From NCBI GenBank assembly GCA_943788145.1, contig CALSPD010000004.1:78360-142359 (forward strand): a stretch of 64,000 bases of DNA, in the 5' to 3' direction. Position numbers and translations under genes: made by a program. The notes beneath the pieces were generated by a model. The model was not told the DNA's origin, did no database searches, and worked only from the letters and a program-made list of their open reading frames with translations. This DNA comes from an uncultured Flavobacteriales bacterium. Its GTDB lineage: Bacteria; Bacteroidota; Bacteroidia; Flavobacteriales_G; Salibacteraceae. This document shows, piece by piece, positions 17,483-28,572 of this stretch; position 1 is the stretch's first letter; each line of letters begins with the position of its first letter.

Positions 17483-19254
17483 CTATTTCATGACTGAATT
17501 TATCTTTTCGGCCATTGCCGTCAAGGTAATGGGCTTCGGCAAGAATCCGTTCATACCTGCTTCTAGACACTGCTCCTCATCTTCTTCCAACACATTAGCA
17601 GTTATAGCAATTATTCTTGGGGAGTAAGCGAGGTTTGTATTATTTCGGATTCTGCGACATGTCTCTATTCCGTTTATTCCGGGCATGTTTAAATCCATCA
17701 AAATGCAATCGTAATTGGTGGTCTCTATCATTTCGAGACACTCGTAACCATCAGCGGCAATATCACATCGAAGCACGAGCTTGTCCAACATCTTTTTTAT
17801 GATAATCTGGTTGATTCGATTGTCCTCAACCAATAGAATTCGGATCTTGGTGTTTGAAATGGGAGTAAAATTTCCGATAAACCTATCCTCTTCTTCTCGC
17901 TGGTTTTCAACACTTAAGTAGGGAACAATGGCCCTGAATGTTGAGCCTTGTCCAAAAACACTTTCGATTTCTAATCTACCATTCAACAGTCGAAGGATTG
18001 ATCGGCTAATGGCTAGCCCTAATCCAACACCCGAAATTGCTCCATTTGAATTTGAAACGATTTGGTTAAAGGGTTTATTGATGAAATCAATTTGATCTTC
18101 TCTAATCCCAATTCCCGAATCTCGCACACTGAAGTGGAGTTCAGCTTTTTACCTGATGCACTTTTTATCATAGAAATGGAAAGCTCAATCCAACCTTGAT
18201 TTGTGTATTTAACTGCGTTCGAAATGAGATTAGTTAGAACTTGCGTTAATCTGGTATTGTCTGATTCAAATGAATTTGAATCCAATCCATCTACAACGAT
18301 TCGAAACTCAATATCCTTTCCTTCTTTTTGGATTAAAGCCTCACTGAAAGATTGCATCTGTTTTACAAAAGCATCTAATTGAATGGCTTCTTCTCGGATG
18401 GATATTTTATCTGCCTCAATTTTTGAAATATCAAGTACATCGGTTAGAAGTCGAAGCAAGTTTTCGCTGCTTTCTCCCATCAAGTTCAACAGGACCTCTT
18501 GTTCCTTGGTTAATGTCGAATTCTTTAATAAATCGATCGCTCCAATGATGCTATTTAGTGGAGTTCGAATTTCGTGACTCATATTGGCTAAAAACGCAGA
18601 TTTTGCCTTTGAAGCTTTTTCAGACTCCTTCTGTGCAATTTCTAGATGAAGATTAGTAGTCTGGAGTTGACTTTTCGCCATCAGTAGTTTTTTTCGATCA
18701 CGTAAGTAGTTGATTCTAAAAGTTGTTACGAGCGTTGCCGAAGCTATGGAGGCTAGGATAAAACCAGTTATAACATCAATTTGCTTTGCCTCTTCGGAGA
18801 CGAAAGGATGAAGTAATTCTGGAAATAATGATTCAAGTATTATGAGTGAGCCAATCATGACAAAATACATGATTATTACCAGCCGCTGGTGTTTCCTACC
18901 CGCTGTGAACGATCCCATTAAGAGTAAAAGGAATAGGAAAGGGGATATGGATCCCATCAAACCGCCATTTAAAAACCAAAGTGGAAACATTGAAATTGCC
19001 CCAATAGTTATAAATGCGATCTGAATTCTAGGACTAATAGGTCTATCGTGAGTAACAATGAAAATGATTCCATAAAACATTAACACAAGAATGAGAATGC
19101 CATTGAGGTATAATGGCATGTCAACCAAATAGTTGACTATCATGGTAGGAACGAGAAGAATGCAGATCATTAAGCTGCTGATTCGCAATAGCTTATCCTC
19201 AACTCGTTGAGAGTTATTCTTGAACGTGAAATAGGAGGCGATTCTTCGAATCAT
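17483..19254 (-). pseudogene. hybrid histidine kinase/response regulator, frameshifted
   Basis: Two overlapping frames together make one hybrid kinase. The upstream frame (18019-19254) has five or six membrane helices, a coiled coil, the HisKA H-box (NMSHEIRTPLNSIIG) and the N-box (LTQVLTNLISNAVKYT). The downstream frame (17483-18127) begins at the G1 box (VRDSGIGI), continues with GVGLGLAIS, and ends in a receiver domain (ILLVEDNRIN, DCILMDLNMPG, ITAN, KPI). Restoring one base in the T5 run at 18146-18150 joins them as a 590-residue protein reading AELHFSVRDSGIGI across the break. The cause is either a real -1 mutation or a homopolymer sequencing error. The signal is unknown. Confidence 0.85.
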
Positions 19255-19320
19255 TGTTTGCTGTCGTTTGTCTCAATTCCGCAGCAGTTTGGTTTTTAAA
19301 CAGTCGAAAGACAAAAAAGG

Positions 19321-21450
19321 TTACGCTTTATTGATTAATTTTTTCAATAGTTCAATAGCGGCTGTAGAAATCACTGTGCCTGGACCAAAAATGGATGTGA
19401 CACCCGCTAGATACAAAAACTCATAATCTTGACGTGGAATTACTCCTCCGGCTACAACAAGCGCATCCTCGCGACCAATGGCTTTCAATTCATCAATTAA
19501 ATCCGGAATGAGGGTTTTATGTCCTGCGGCAAGAGAACTAACGCCCACAATATGAACGTCATTTTCCATAGCCATTTTTGCTACTTCACTCGGTGTGGAA
19601 AACAAGGGACCGACATCTACATCAAATCCAATATCTGCAAAGGAGGTTGCGATTACTTTGGCCCCTCGGTCATGACCGTCTTGACCCATTTTAGCAATTA
19701 GAATTCGCGGTCGTCTGCCATGGTTTAGTGTAAATGCCTCTGCCAACTCAATAGCCTGCAAAAAAGAATCGTTTTTCTTCATTTCTCTTGAATATACCCC
19801 ACTTATACTTTGTATTTCGGCTTTATGTCGCCCAAACTCCAATTCTAGAGCTGAGCTTATTTCACCCAAAGTGGCACGTGATCGAGCGGCTATTACTGCA
19901 AGTTCGAGTAGATTGCCGATCCCTGATTTTGCGCAATTTGTTAGTGCCGTTAACGATTGTTCCACGGAAACTTGATTTCTTTTTTTCTTTACTTGATTGA
20001 TGCGAGCAATTTGGCTTTCTCGAACCTGTGCATTATCGACATCACGAATTTCTAAATCACCTTCATTTTCAACAATATAGCGGTTAACTCCTACAATAAC
20101 TTCAGCGCCACTGTCAATACGAGCTTGTTTTTTTGCGGCAGCCTCTTCGATCCGCATTTTTGGTAATCCAGCTTCAATAGCTTTGGTCATTCCTCCAAGC
20201 TCCTCTACTTCTTGAATCAAAGTCCATGATTTTTCAATTAGCTTACTCGTTAAATCTTCAACGAGATATGATCCTCCAAATGGATCGATACCACGGCAGA
20301 TATCACTTTCAAGTTGCCAGAAGAGTTGGGTGTTGCGTGCGATTCTAGCAGAGAAATCTGTAGGTAAAGCAATAGCCTCATCAAGCGAGTTTGTATGTAA
20401 AGACTGAGTTCCGCCCATCACAGCAGCTAGCGCCTCAATACTTGTTCGTGCAATGTTATTATAAGGGTCTTGCTCTGTTAAACTCCAACCAGAAGTTTGG
20501 CAATGCGTTCTCAAGGCCATAGACTTGGCGGATTTTGGATTAAAATCGGAAACTATTTTTGACCAAATAACGCGACCCGCTCTCAGTTTTGCGATCTCCA
20601 TAAAATGGTTCATTCCAATTCCCCAAAAGAAGGAAAGTCGGGGTGCAAAATCATCGATGTTTAAACCTGCAGCAATGCCAGTCCTAATGTATTCTAACCC
20701 GTCTGCCAGGGTATAAGCTAATTCAATATCGGCTGATGCACCAGCCTCATGCATGTGATAGCCTGAAATGCTAATGGAATTGAACTTGGGCATTTTCTGA
20801 GCGGTAAACTCGAAGATGTCTCCGATTATCTTCATCGAAGAACTTGGAGGATATATATAAGTATTCCGAACCATAAACTCCTTAAGAATATCGTTTTGAA
20901 TGGTTCCACTTAAGTGCTCAACCGGCACTCCTTGTTCTTCTGCAGCAACAATGAAAAAGGCCATAATGGGTATTACGGCTCCATTCATAGTCATCGAAAC
21001 AGACATTTTATCCAATGGAATTTGATCAAAGAGGATTTTCATATCCTCAACCGAATCGATCGCTACACCGGCCTTTCCGACATCGCCTTTTACTCTTTCA
21101 TGGTCGCTATCATAGCCGCGATGCGTAGCTAAATCAAATGCGACAGAAAGTCCTTTTTGACCCGCGGCAAGATTCTTCCTGTAGAATGAATTAGAAGCCT
21201 CGGCAGTACTAAACCCAGCGTATTGCCGAATTGTCCAAGGCCTGATTGTATACATGCTCGCATATGGACCTCTCAAGTAAGGAGGAGAGCCTGCTCCGGC
21301 ATTTCCTTGCAAGTATTCAGACATGTTTTTTTCAATCTGACTTTGATTTACTTCAATGCCTTCAGGACTCATCCATGAACCAGCTGCAGATGCCATTGGA
21401 ACAATACCCTTGACAAGCTCATTGAGACTTAATTCAGTGTAAGACTTCAT
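19321..21450 (-). CDS. mutB: methylmalonyl-CoA mutase large subunit
   Basis: The 709-residue protein has the mutase TIM barrel (about 40-540), including [32 protein letters not shown] and [12 protein letters not shown]-terminal B12-binding domain (about 575-709) has the base-off motif DGHDRG near residue 590 and GG in VVAGGVIP. It interconverts succinyl-CoA and (R)-methylmalonyl-CoA using adenosylcobalamin. The start overlaps the end of the small-subunit gene by 4 bases, which indicates translational coupling. Length is typical for a large subunit. Confidence 0.97.
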   Translation of the reverse strand: MKSYTELSLNELVKGIVPMASAAGSWMSPEGIEVNQSQIEKNMSEYLQGNAGAGSPPYLRGPYASMYTIRPWTIRQYAGFSTAEASNSFYRKNLAAGQKGLSVAFDLATHRGYDSDHERVKGDVGKAGVAIDSVEDMKILFDQIPLDKMSVSMTMNGAVIPIMAFFIVAAEEQGVPVEHLSGTIQNDILKEFMVRNTYIYPPSSSMKIIGDIFEFTAQKMPKFNSISISGYHMHEAGASADIELAYTLADGLEYIRTGIAAGLNIDDFAPRLSFFWGIGMNHFMEIAKLRAGRVIWSKIVSDFNPKSAKSMALRTHCQTSGWSLTEQDPYNNIARTSIEALAAVMGGTQSLHTNSLDEAIALPTDFSARIARNTQLFWQLESDICRGIDPFGGSYLVEDLTSKLIEKSWTLIQEVEELGGMTKAIEAGLPKMRIEEAAAKKQARIDSGAEVIVGVNRYIVENEGDLEIRDVDNAQVRESQIARINQVKKKRNQVSVEQSLTALTNCAKSGIGNLLELAVIAARSRATLGEISSALELEFGRHKAEIQSISGVYSREMKKNDSFLQAIELAEAFTLNHGRRPRILIAKMGQDGHDRGAKVIATSFADIGFDVDVGPLFSTPSEVAKMAMENDVHIVGVSSLAAGHKTLIPDLIDELKAIGREDALVVAGGVIPRQDYEFLYLAGVTSIFGPGTVISTAAIELLKKLINKA

Positions 21451-22664
21451 AATCTTGAATCTTGGATTTCTTTGGCGATATGGAGATAATCTGGTAAAAG
21501 GTCGTACCTACTATGCGAATTCCCTATTTCACTGATCACTTTTTCAGGTCGATATTTATTAACTCCTAATAATGTCTTCTTTGAATTAAGATAGCTTTCT
21601 AGCAGAATGTTCCTGTTGGTTTCAATTTGTGCTCGCAACTTGCCTGATAAGGCGAATTCAATAAACCCACCACATTTTTCAATAGTTTGAACTTGGTCCC
21701 ACACTTTTGAACTAATAGTTAACGTTAGGTTTTCAATGAAAAATGAACCATCACTGGGGTTTAGAGTCTTGTCTAATTTGGCTTCCTCTTTCAAAAGCGT
21801 TTGGATGTTTCTCGACATTCTTTGGCTTGATTCATTTTCAGGTAGAGAAGTTTTATCCCAAGGTTCAATCATTACAAATTGAGCACCACCTATTATGGAC
21901 GACATTGCCGCAGATGTTGCACGAAGGTTATTGGTATAAGGATCATTAACCGAGTAAGAATTACTGAGATTTACCGCGAAAATTTGTGGATTCTCTGCTT
22001 CATAGCCTTCATTTTTCAGGATTGAGGACCAAAGCCAACGTAAGGATCTAATTTTAGCTATTTCCGTTAAATATTCAGATCCCACGCCTGTATAAAACAA
22101 TATCGAATCTGGCTTTCTGTCCTTTCGCAAACTCTCTAAACCTTGAGAAACTAGAATAGCAACTTCATCAATTATGGATGCGCCTCTTTCTCTTGGCCGA
22201 AGTCCGTTTAATAAAATGGGCTGATTATGTTCTTCGAAATTTGCTTTTAAGCTTGACTTTAAAAGCGGGCGGTATATATCAATGTGCGTTGAATCATTTA
22301 TGAACACAGGAGCAACTTTTTCATCAATACCCGAACGGACAACTTCTGCAGCCGCGCCTAAATAATTTTTGGAATACCAAATTCCTTCTGCTCCATTCAT
22401 CAATGACTTTAAAGCCAACTCGTTAGCTTTTTGCGCGTTTTGACTATAGATTGGTTCAATAATCTTCCAAGCTGACTTCAGCGGTTGAAGCCGAACTCGT
22501 GGTTGGGGAACACTACTCTGCCACGATTCGATGTCAAAGCCGTTAATGCTCTTCCAATGCAGAAATTCCTTGTATTCTTTTTCCTTTAATTCTTTCTCAA
22601 CTCGGTTGCGCCATGAGCTAGACGAATCCGGTTTAAAGCTATGCTGGAAAGGGTTGTTGGTCAT
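21447..22664 (-). CDS. mutA: methylmalonyl-CoA mutase small subunit
   Basis: The 405-residue protein resembles the mutase barrel ([63 protein letters not shown]). It lacks the cobalamin-binding domain and the DxHxxG motif and is clearly shorter than the roughly 630-residue actinobacterial MutA. In heterodimeric mutases this subunit is non-catalytic and structural. It is the first gene of the mutAB pair. No cobalamin riboswitch is visible in the 39-base gap upstream, and the FtsB/DivIC-like gene ahead of it is co-directional. Confidence 0.94.
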   Translation of the reverse strand: MTNNPFQHSFKPDSSSSWRNRVEKELKEKEYKEFLHWKSINGFDIESWQSSVPQPRVRLQPLKSAWKIIEPIYSQNAQKANELALKSLMNGAEGIWYSKNYLGAAAEVVRSGIDEKVAPVFINDSTHIDIYRPLLKSSLKANFEEHNQPILLNGLRPRERGASIIDEVAILVSQGLESLRKDRKPDSILFYTGVGSEYLTEIAKIRSLRWLWSSILKNEGYEAENPQIFAVNLSNSYSVNDPYTNNLRATSAAMSSIIGGAQFVMIEPWDKTSLPENESSQRMSRNIQTLLKEEAKLDKTLNPSDGSFFIENLTLTISSKVWDQVQTIEKCGGFIEFALSGKLRAQIETNRNILLESYLNSKKTLLGVNKYRPEKVISEIGNSHSRYDLLPDYLHIAKEIQDSRL

Positions 22665-22703
22665 CTCGCGAAGATAGAGTTAGCTCCTTAAAAACGAGAG
22701 ACT

Positions 22704-23063
22704 CTAATCTTCTTCATTCACAAAAACAAAGATTTCTTCGTTTTGTTTTTTCATATAATAGCGTTCGCGAGCGAATTTCTCAAGCTTCCGATTGTCCGAA
22801 AGTAACTCTTCCAAATCTTCTCTAATCTCGACTATTTCTTCTTGGTAGTATTCCTTATCCTTGTTTAACTGATAAAGTTCTGCTTTAAAGCTGATTTGAT
22901 TGATCAAATTGTGTTGATCAAAAAAAGCCAACCAGAGTATAAATCCAATGGTTGTCAAAACATATTTGTTTTTAATATACCAAGGGATGCGAGACCAAAA
23001 CTCGTTTATCATAACTGCAAAGATTGGAAACGGAATCGCTTTTAACCAAAATAGGCCGTCCAA
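22704..23063 (-). CDS. FtsB/DivIC-like septum formation initiator protein
   Basis: The 119-residue protein has one membrane helix (about residues 32-48, VLTTIGFILWLAFF) followed by a coiled coil rich in E/L/K (NQISFKAELYQLNKDKEYYQEEIVEIREDLEEL). A conserved tail follows (LEKFARERYYMKKQNEEIFVF). This matches the FtsB/DivIC family, whose members stabilise the FtsL/FtsQ divisome subcomplex in the inner membrane. It lies 39 bases upstream of mutA and 33 bases downstream of the GAPDH gene on the same strand, so these genes may be partly co-transcribed. Confidence 0.87.
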   Translation of the reverse strand: MDGLFWLKAIPFPIFAVMINEFWSRIPWYIKNKYVLTTIGFILWLAFFDQHNLINQISFKAELYQLNKDKEYYQEEIVEIREDLEELLSDNRKLEKFARERYYMKKQNEEIFVFVNEED

Positions 23064-23096
23064 TTATGAACAGCCTATTCTTAGTGTTGTTTGCTT

Positions 23097-24570
23097 TTAG
23101 TAGTAAATCAATCTTCTAACCTTTGAAATAGATTTGGCCAATCGAATTACCTGTTTTGTATATCCAAATTCATTGTCATACCAAACATAAAGGACAATGT
23201 TTTTCTTATCCGGATGCACTATGGTAGCGTTACTGTCATAAACTGAGCAGCAAGTATTGCCCACAATGTCTGAAGAAACGCACTCTTCATTTACGTTGTA
23301 ATGAATTTGATTTACAAGGTCTCCGTTAAGTGCTGCGTCTTTTAATAGTTTATCAACTTCTGCTCGACTAGTCTCCCGTCCAACGGCTAAACTCAAAATC
23401 GCTAATGAACCATTTGGAACCGGAACACGAACTGCATTTGCTGTTAATTTATCCTGAAGCTCAGGAATTACCTTAGTTACAGCTTTACCTGCTCCAGTTT
23501 CGGTAATCACCATATTTATTGCCGCTGATCGACCTCTTCTTTCTTTCTTATGGAAATTATCCAAAAGGTTTTGGTCGTTTGTATAGGCGTGAACCGTTTC
23601 TATATGACCTCGTTCAACTTTTAGATTATCATGAATAACTTTCAAGACAGGGACGATGGCGTTAGTGGTACATGAGGCAGCAGAGAATATTGTTTCCTTA
23701 TCAAAATCAAGACCTTTACTGTTAACCCCATAAACAATATTGGGTATTTCTTTACCTGGAGCGGTGAGCAGAACTTTGCTTGCGCCTTTAGCTTGTAAAT
23801 GTCTGCTTAAAGCTGTCCTATCTGTGAAAACACCGGTATTATCAATAATGAGCGCATCGTTTATGCCATAACTCGTGTAGTCAATATCTTCAGGATTATT
23901 CGCAGATATGAAGGATACGCGCTGTCCATTTATTATTAGGGCCATATTCTCTGGTTCTTCGACTATGGAACCCTTGAATGGTCCGTGTACGGAATCATTG
24001 CTTAATAAATAAGCTCGCTTTTTTAATTGCGAAACGTCCATTTTTCTAACCACAATAGCCCGCAATCTAAGTTGTTGACCCTTTCCAGCTTGTTTTAATT
24101 AGCTCTCTTGCTGCTAATCGTCCAATTCGTCCAAATCCATAAAGTACGACATCTTTAGGTTTCAGGGATTCTTGGGATACGCTTCCAAATCCTTCGAGCT
24201 TGGATGAAAGAAAACTTGCCTTTGAATCAAAATTTGAGCCTTCATTTAGCCATTCAAAACTCAATCTCCCAATGTCAAGTTTAGAAGGTGCAACATCCAT
24301 CTTCATTAGCTCTTGAGCTAATTCAGCTGAATCCTTTATGGTGATTTTCTTTCCCACAACAGTGTTAGCATACTCATGCAACTGAAGTAACTCGGATACA
24401 CTGACATCGGTTAATGGATTTCGATACAAAACCAACTCTATTCCTTTTTCATAAAGGAGCTGGCCAATACAGTGCTGTAAATTTACCGCCTCTTTTTCGT
24501 GGTTGATGTACTCGTTAAAATGATGCTGATACTTGTCCTTAACAATGTCTTCAATAGCTGTTTTTTCCAT
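23097..24570 (-). pseudogene. gap: glyceraldehyde-3-phosphate dehydrogenase with N-terminal extension, frameshifted
   Basis: The upstream frame (24067-24570) gives a roughly 135-residue helical extension and then the start of the Rossmann fold (VVLYGFGRIGRLAARELIK). The downstream frame (23097-24065) continues with RAIVVRKMD, IDNTGVF, the catalytic cysteine motif SAASCTTNAIVPVL, and YVWYDNEFGYTKQVIRL. Removing one base from the T4 run at 24093-24096 joins them as ELIKQAGKGQQLRLRAIVV, 490 residues in all. Extended GAPDHs of about 480 residues are known in Flavobacteriia. Such a gene is rarely lost, so a sequencing error is likely, but a real mutation is possible if a second GAPDH exists elsewhere. 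Confidence 0.88.
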
Positions 24571-24609
24571 TGATCGATAATTAATAAATTGATGGTTGAA
24601 TTGTCAATT

Positions 24610-24640
24610 AAAAAAGGCCGCGAATCTCGCGGCCTAAAAA
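24610..24640 (-). terminator. intrinsic terminator of rpoD
   Basis: A perfect 9-bp stem AGGCCGCGA/TCGCGGCCT with a 3-base loop is followed on the minus strand by six T. It starts within a few bases of the rpoD stop and isolates rpoD from the GAPDH gene downstream. Confidence 0.9.
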
Positions 24641-24641
24641 G

Positions 24642-25508
24642 TTATTCTCCCAAGTACATTTTTAAAAGCCTACTTCTCGAGTGTTGTCGGAGTCGTCTGA
24701 TGGCCTTCTCCTTTATTTGACGCACCCTTTCACGGGTTAAATCAAATTTATCACCAATTTCTTCTAACGTCAAACCGTGATTCATACCAATACCAAAAAA
24801 GAGTCGAATGACATCTCGCTCACGTTCGGTTAATGTTTCAAGTGATCGTTCAATTTCCTTTTGAAGTGATTCACGCATTAAATGACCGTCTGCGCTAGGC
24901 GATTCATTATTGCTGATTAAATCAAGTAGACTAAAATCTTCATCTTCTTTAAGAGGAGCATCCACTGAAACGTGACGACCTGAAACACTCATCGTGTCTT
25001 TTACTTTCTCTTCAGGTATCTCAAGAGCAGAAGCTAACTCATCAGCAACTGGTGGTCGCTCAAATTGTTGCTCAAGTTGAGCATATGCCTTGTTTATTTT
25101 ATTCAAGGATCCAACCTGATTCAACGGTAATCGAACTATCCTAGATTGCTCTGCTATTGCCTGCAAGATTGATTGTCGAATCCACCAAACTGCGTAAGAA
25201 ATAAATTTAAATCCACGTGTTTCATCGAAACGCTGAGCCGCCTTAATTAAGCCTAAATTGCCTTCATTAATTAAATCCGGTAAGGTCAAACCTTGATTTT
25301 GATATTGTTTGGAAACAGAGACAACGAATCGAAGATTTGCCCGAACCAGTTTGTCTAGCGCTCTTTGATCTCCCTTTTTAATCAGCTTTGCAAGTTCAAC
25401 TTCCTGCTCCGCATTAATCATCTCTTCACGGCTGATCTCGGTCAAATACTTATCAAGCGACTGACTGTCGCGATTAGTAATAGACTTGGTGATTTTTAAT
25501 TGCCTCAT
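24642..25508 (-). CDS. rpoD: primary RNA polymerase sigma factor RpoD (short Bacteroidota type)
   Basis: The 288-residue protein has region 1.2 ([18 protein letters not shown]), region 2 ([36 protein letters not shown] and [18 protein letters not shown]), region 3 and region 4 ([44 protein letters not shown]). The long region 1.1 of proteobacterial sigma70 is absent, as is usual for Bacteroidota primary sigma factors. It is a single-gene transcript: a -7 box and an AGGAGG Shine-Dalgarno lie upstream and a strong terminator follows. It should recognise the TTTG/TAnnTTTG promoters noted in this window. Confidence 0.97.
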   Translation of the reverse strand: MRQLKITKSITNRDSQSLDKYLTEISREEMINAEQEVELAKLIKKGDQRALDKLVRANLRFVVSVSKQYQNQGLTLPDLINEGNLGLIKAAQRFDETRGFKFISYAVWWIRQSILQAIAEQSRIVRLPLNQVGSLNKINKAYAQLEQQFERPPVADELASALEIPEEKVKDTMSVSGRHVSVDAPLKEDEDFSLLDLISNNESPSADGHLMRESLQKEIERSLETLTERERDVIRLFFGIGMNHGLTLEEIGDKFDLTRERVRQIKEKAIRRLRQHSRSRLLKMYLGE

Positions 25509-25549
25509 TTCTTAATTCCTCCTATTTTGATTCGCCCAGAAACGGGCTG

Positions 25550-25557
25550 CAAAGGTA
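25550..25557 (-). promoter_or_regulatory. -7 promoter box of rpoD
   Basis: TACCTTTG on the minus strand fits TAnnTTTG and lies about 42 bases before the start codon. A small GCCCG/CGGGC-like hairpin and an AGGAGG ribosome-binding site (an unusually strong Shine-Dalgarno for this phylum) fall in the leader. No clear -33 TTTG is present. Confidence 0.6.
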
Positions 25558-25648
25558 CAGTATTTTGCTCTTAATTGATAACTATGAGTTTGCCAAAACG
25601 AAAAACTCACAATCAATGTATAAACGTTTTATCTATCCTTTTGTTTCG

Positions 25649-27121
25649 TTATAAGCCAAAGCCATAAAAGGCTCGCTTGCCATTTGGGTACTTTCCTTCA
25701 ATTAAAACACCACCCGTTTTAGACTCTAACACATTTTTTAATTGTGCCTCACTCTTAATTATTTCGTCATCAACCTTAGTTATGATAAAACCTTCTTGAA
25801 TACCGGCACTCTTAAGTTTGCCGCTTATCAAATTCTGAACTTGCACACCGTGCTCGATATCTAATTTATCTAAGTTTTCCCTTGAGGGCGAATCAAATGT
25901 AGCACCCAATGCCTGATCGAGTTCTAGTCGAGTCTTGTGGTTAACTTCCGCTTCTCCAAATTCATTTCTAAGAACTAAAGGGATGTCTATTACATCACCT
26001 TTTCTCGATAAGGTAACCAGTACTTTATCTCCAGGACTAAATTGGCTTATACGCTCTTGTAATTCCGTTACGTTCTTGATTTCCTTTTCGGCAATTTTTA
26101 CAATAATGTCTCCCGCTTTTATTCCAGCAATGCTGGCAGCACCCTTATCGATTGCATCGGCCACATAAACGCCCTTCAGGTTTGGAAAATTCTGATCATC
26201 AGCTGTTTCTTGATCTAAATTGCGAATGCTAACGCCTAAAAAGCCTCTTTGGACCGCTCCGTATTTCAATAGGTCTTCGACAACCTTGGTAACTATGTTT
26301 ACGGGAATTGCAAAACTGTAGCCAGCGTATGAACCTGTGTTTGACTTAATTGCTGCATTGATTCCTATAAGCTCCCCATTAGCGTTCACCAAGGCTCCTC
26401 CACTGTTCCCAGGGTTTACAGCTGCATCTGTTTGGATGAACGACTCAACAGCACTCGATCCATTTGGTCCATTGGCTAAAATGTTTATATCCCTTCCAGT
26501 GGCGCTAATGATTCCCGCTGTCACAGTAGATTCGAGATTGAAAGGATTACCTACGGCAAGAACCCATTCGCCAACCTTCACTTGATCACTATTGCCGTAT
26601 AAAATACGTGGTAAATCTTTTCCATCGACTTTCAATAAGGCCAAATCAGAACTTGGATCTTGGCCAATAATAGTGGCTTGGAAAGATTTGTTATTATTAA
26701 GAACAACTTCGATTTTAGATGCTTTATCAATGACATGGTTATTGGTAACTATATATCCGTCTTCGCTTATTATAACACCGGAGCCCGCTCCCGCTCCAAT
26801 TCTGGGGGCCTTTTGATACATGCCATCACCAAAAAAGAATTGACGGATTGGGTCGAAAGTATAATAACCACCATCCAATTCAAAGGTGGTTTTAACGTGT
26901 ACTACAGCATTCACTGATTTTTCTGCAGCTACGGTTAAATCCATTGAATTGGCGTTGGTAGCGAACCCTGTCAAATGATTCGATTCCTGATTATGTTGAG
27001 CCCTTAAACGCTCGATTTCAAGTAAGGTCTCCGATTGTTCATGTTTAACAGAAAGCATAAAAACAACAGCTATTGCACTTCCTAAGAATGACGCACCCAC
27101 ATATCCCAAATATTTTCTCAT
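25649..27121 (-). CDS. periplasmic HtrA/Deg-family serine protease
   Basis: The 490-residue protein has an N-terminal membrane anchor or signal segment (YLGYVGASFLGSAIAVVFML). A trypsin-like domain carries the His in VTNNHVID, the Asp in SSDLALLKV and the Ser in VNPGNSGGALVN. Two PDZ domains follow (about 290-380 and 405-490; VADAIDKGAASIAGIKAGDIIV and IQEGFIITKVDDE). It degrades or refolds misfolded envelope proteins. Length and architecture match Do-family DegP/DegQ of Bacteroidota. It is divergent from dapF across 151 bases. Confidence 0.95.
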   Translation of the reverse strand: MRKYLGYVGASFLGSAIAVVFMLSVKHEQSETLLEIERLRAQHNQESNHLTGFATNANSMDLTVAAEKSVNAVVHVKTTFELDGGYYTFDPIRQFFFGDGMYQKAPRIGAGAGSGVIISEDGYIVTNNHVIDKASKIEVVLNNNKSFQATIIGQDPSSDLALLKVDGKDLPRILYGNSDQVKVGEWVLAVGNPFNLESTVTAGIISATGRDINILANGPNGSSAVESFIQTDAAVNPGNSGGALVNANGELIGINAAIKSNTGSYAGYSFAIPVNIVTKVVEDLLKYGAVQRGFLGVSIRNLDQETADDQNFPNLKGVYVADAIDKGAASIAGIKAGDIIVKIAEKEIKNVTELQERISQFSPGDKVLVTLSRKGDVIDIPLVLRNEFGEAEVNHKTRLELDQALGATFDSPSRENLDKLDIEHGVQVQNLISGKLKSAGIQEGFIITKVDDEIIKSEAQLKNVLESKTGGVLIEGKYPNGKRAFYGFGL

Positions 27122-27272
27122 TGCCTTATAGTTTTTGTTTCACTTGTTTTCAAATTAACGCCTGAACGTGTGAAAATCATATTAATCTGCTGTTAATTAT
27201 TGTTAGACATGAATGGAGAATTTTGTCCAAAAAAATGATCGGTTTCATTGATAAGTTCTCAATATTGCAAAC

Positions 27273-28070
27273 ATGATTTCATTCTACAAATATCACGGGG
27301 CTGGTAATGATTTTATTCTAATCAACGATTGGGATGCTAGTTTTAATACCGATGATTCGGAATTAATTAGTCGAATGTGCAACCGACATTTTGGAATAGG
27401 TGCTGACGGTTTGATGTTACTGAGGTCTGATAAGGAATATGATTTTAGGATGATCTATTTCAATTCGGATGGACAATATGGTTCGATGTGTGGAAATGGA
27501 GGTAGGTGTATTGTTGCGATGGCAAATGCCCTTGGAATCATTACTGGTGAAACAGTTTTTATTGCTTCTGATGGTAAGCATAGGGCAAAAGTTGGAAACA
27601 ATGGAATTGTTTCTTTGGAAATGCTTCCCGTTTCTGAAATTGAAGAATTAAACCAGAAGGTTTTAATTATGAATACAGGATCACCTCATTATGTCAAATT
27701 AGTTGATAATGTTGATACATTAAATCTAATTCAAGAAGCACGACTAATCAGAAATTCAGAACGATTCAAAAAAGAGGGGATAAACGTCAACTTTTTTCAA
27801 AAGACCTTGAAAGGAATCAAGGTTCGAACTTATGAACGAGGGGTTGAAGATGAGACGTTGGCTTGTGGTACAGGAGTGACTGCATGTGCAATAGCTGCCC
27901 ATCGAATGGGTATAGCAGAATCCGCTGTTGATGTGGAGGCTTTAGGAGGAAACCTGACCATATCATTTGAAAGCAATGGTAAAGGATACTCAAATATTTG
28001 GAAAACGGGTCCAACACAGTTCGTATTTGAAGGAAAGTACCATCCCGATTTAGGAATTAATCATGGTTGA
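27273..28070 (+). CDS. dapF: diaminopimelate epimerase
   Basis: The 265-residue protein starts MISFYKYHGAGNDFILIND. It carries the two catalytic cysteine motifs MCGNGGRCIVAMA (residues 72-84) and LACGTGVTACAIAA (about 196-209), plus RTYERGVEDET. It converts LL- to meso-diaminopimelate for lysine and peptidoglycan synthesis in the cytoplasm. The next gene (GNAT) overlaps its end by 8 bases and mltG overlaps the GNAT end, so the three form a coupled operon with a cell-wall theme. Confidence 0.97.
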   Translation: MISFYKYHGAGNDFILINDWDASFNTDDSELISRMCNRHFGIGADGLMLLRSDKEYDFRMIYFNSDGQYGSMCGNGGRCIVAMANALGIITGETVFIASDGKHRAKVGNNGIVSLEMLPVSEIEELNQKVLIMNTGSPHYVKLVDNVDTLNLIQEARLIRNSERFKKEGINVNFFQKTLKGIKVRTYERGVEDETLACGTGVTACAIAAHRMGIAESAVDVEALGGNLTISFESNGKGYSNIWKTGPTQFVFEGKYHPDLGINHG

Positions 28071-28572
28071 ATTACGAAGGGCTGGAATAGATGATGTCGA
28101 AGCAATTCTAGCATGGGAGAATGATCCCAAACATTGGCTCGTAAGCGACACAATCGCTCCGTTTAGTAGAGAGCAAATAGTTGAATTTGTTCTCAATGGG
28201 AATGATTTATATCAATCCGGACAAATGCGCTTTATGATCGTTTTTGAAGGTGAGGTGGTGGCAGGTTGTATTGATTTGTTCGATTTTAACCCTAAAAACG
28301 AGCGAGTGGGGATTGGGCTCTTAATTGACGAAAACTATCAAGGAAAAGGGATAGGTAGCAAAGCTATTGAGCTTGTGGTTAGGTATTGTTTTGAAACAAT
28401 TCAAGTTCATTCAATTTATGCGGAATCAACGGTGGACAATAAGGCAAGTTGCAGAGCCTTCGAGTCGAATGATTTTGAACCTGTTGGAATGAAAAAAGAC
28501 TGGTTGAAAAGTGGAAACGATTTTGTCGACTTATTGATATATCAAAAGATTAATACGAATGAAGCGAGGTAA
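28063..28572 (+). CDS. GNAT-family N-acetyltransferase
   Basis: The 169-residue protein has the GNAT core: an N-terminal ELRRAGIDDVEAILAWENDP, then GIGLLIDENYQGKGIGSKAIEL, which contains the acetyl-CoA binding Q/R-x-x-G-x-G/A signature, and a C-terminal VDNKASCRAFESNDFEPVGM. It resembles RimJ/RimL-type acetyltransferases, but the substrate cannot be read from the sequence. It sits between dapF and mltG with overlaps on both sides (8 and 14 bases), which suggests coupled translation. A cell-wall amine substrate is only a guess from context. Confidence 0.88.
   Translation: MVELRRAGIDDVEAILAWENDPKHWLVSDTIAPFSREQIVEFVLNGNDLYQSGQMRFMIVFEGEVVAGCIDLFDFNPKNERVGIGLLIDENYQGKGIGSKAIELVVRYCFETIQVHSIYAESTVDNKASCRAFESNDFEPVGMKKDWLKSGNDFVDLLIYQKINTNEAR

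Noticed and set aside
22665..22703. Cobalamin riboswitch upstream of mutAB
   Set aside because: The gap is only 39 bases, far too short for the aptamer.
24085..24100. Programmed ribosomal frameshifting in GAPDH
   Set aside because: The site lacks a recognised slippery heptamer with a downstream structure, and other genes show similar homopolymer shifts, so error or mutation is simpler.
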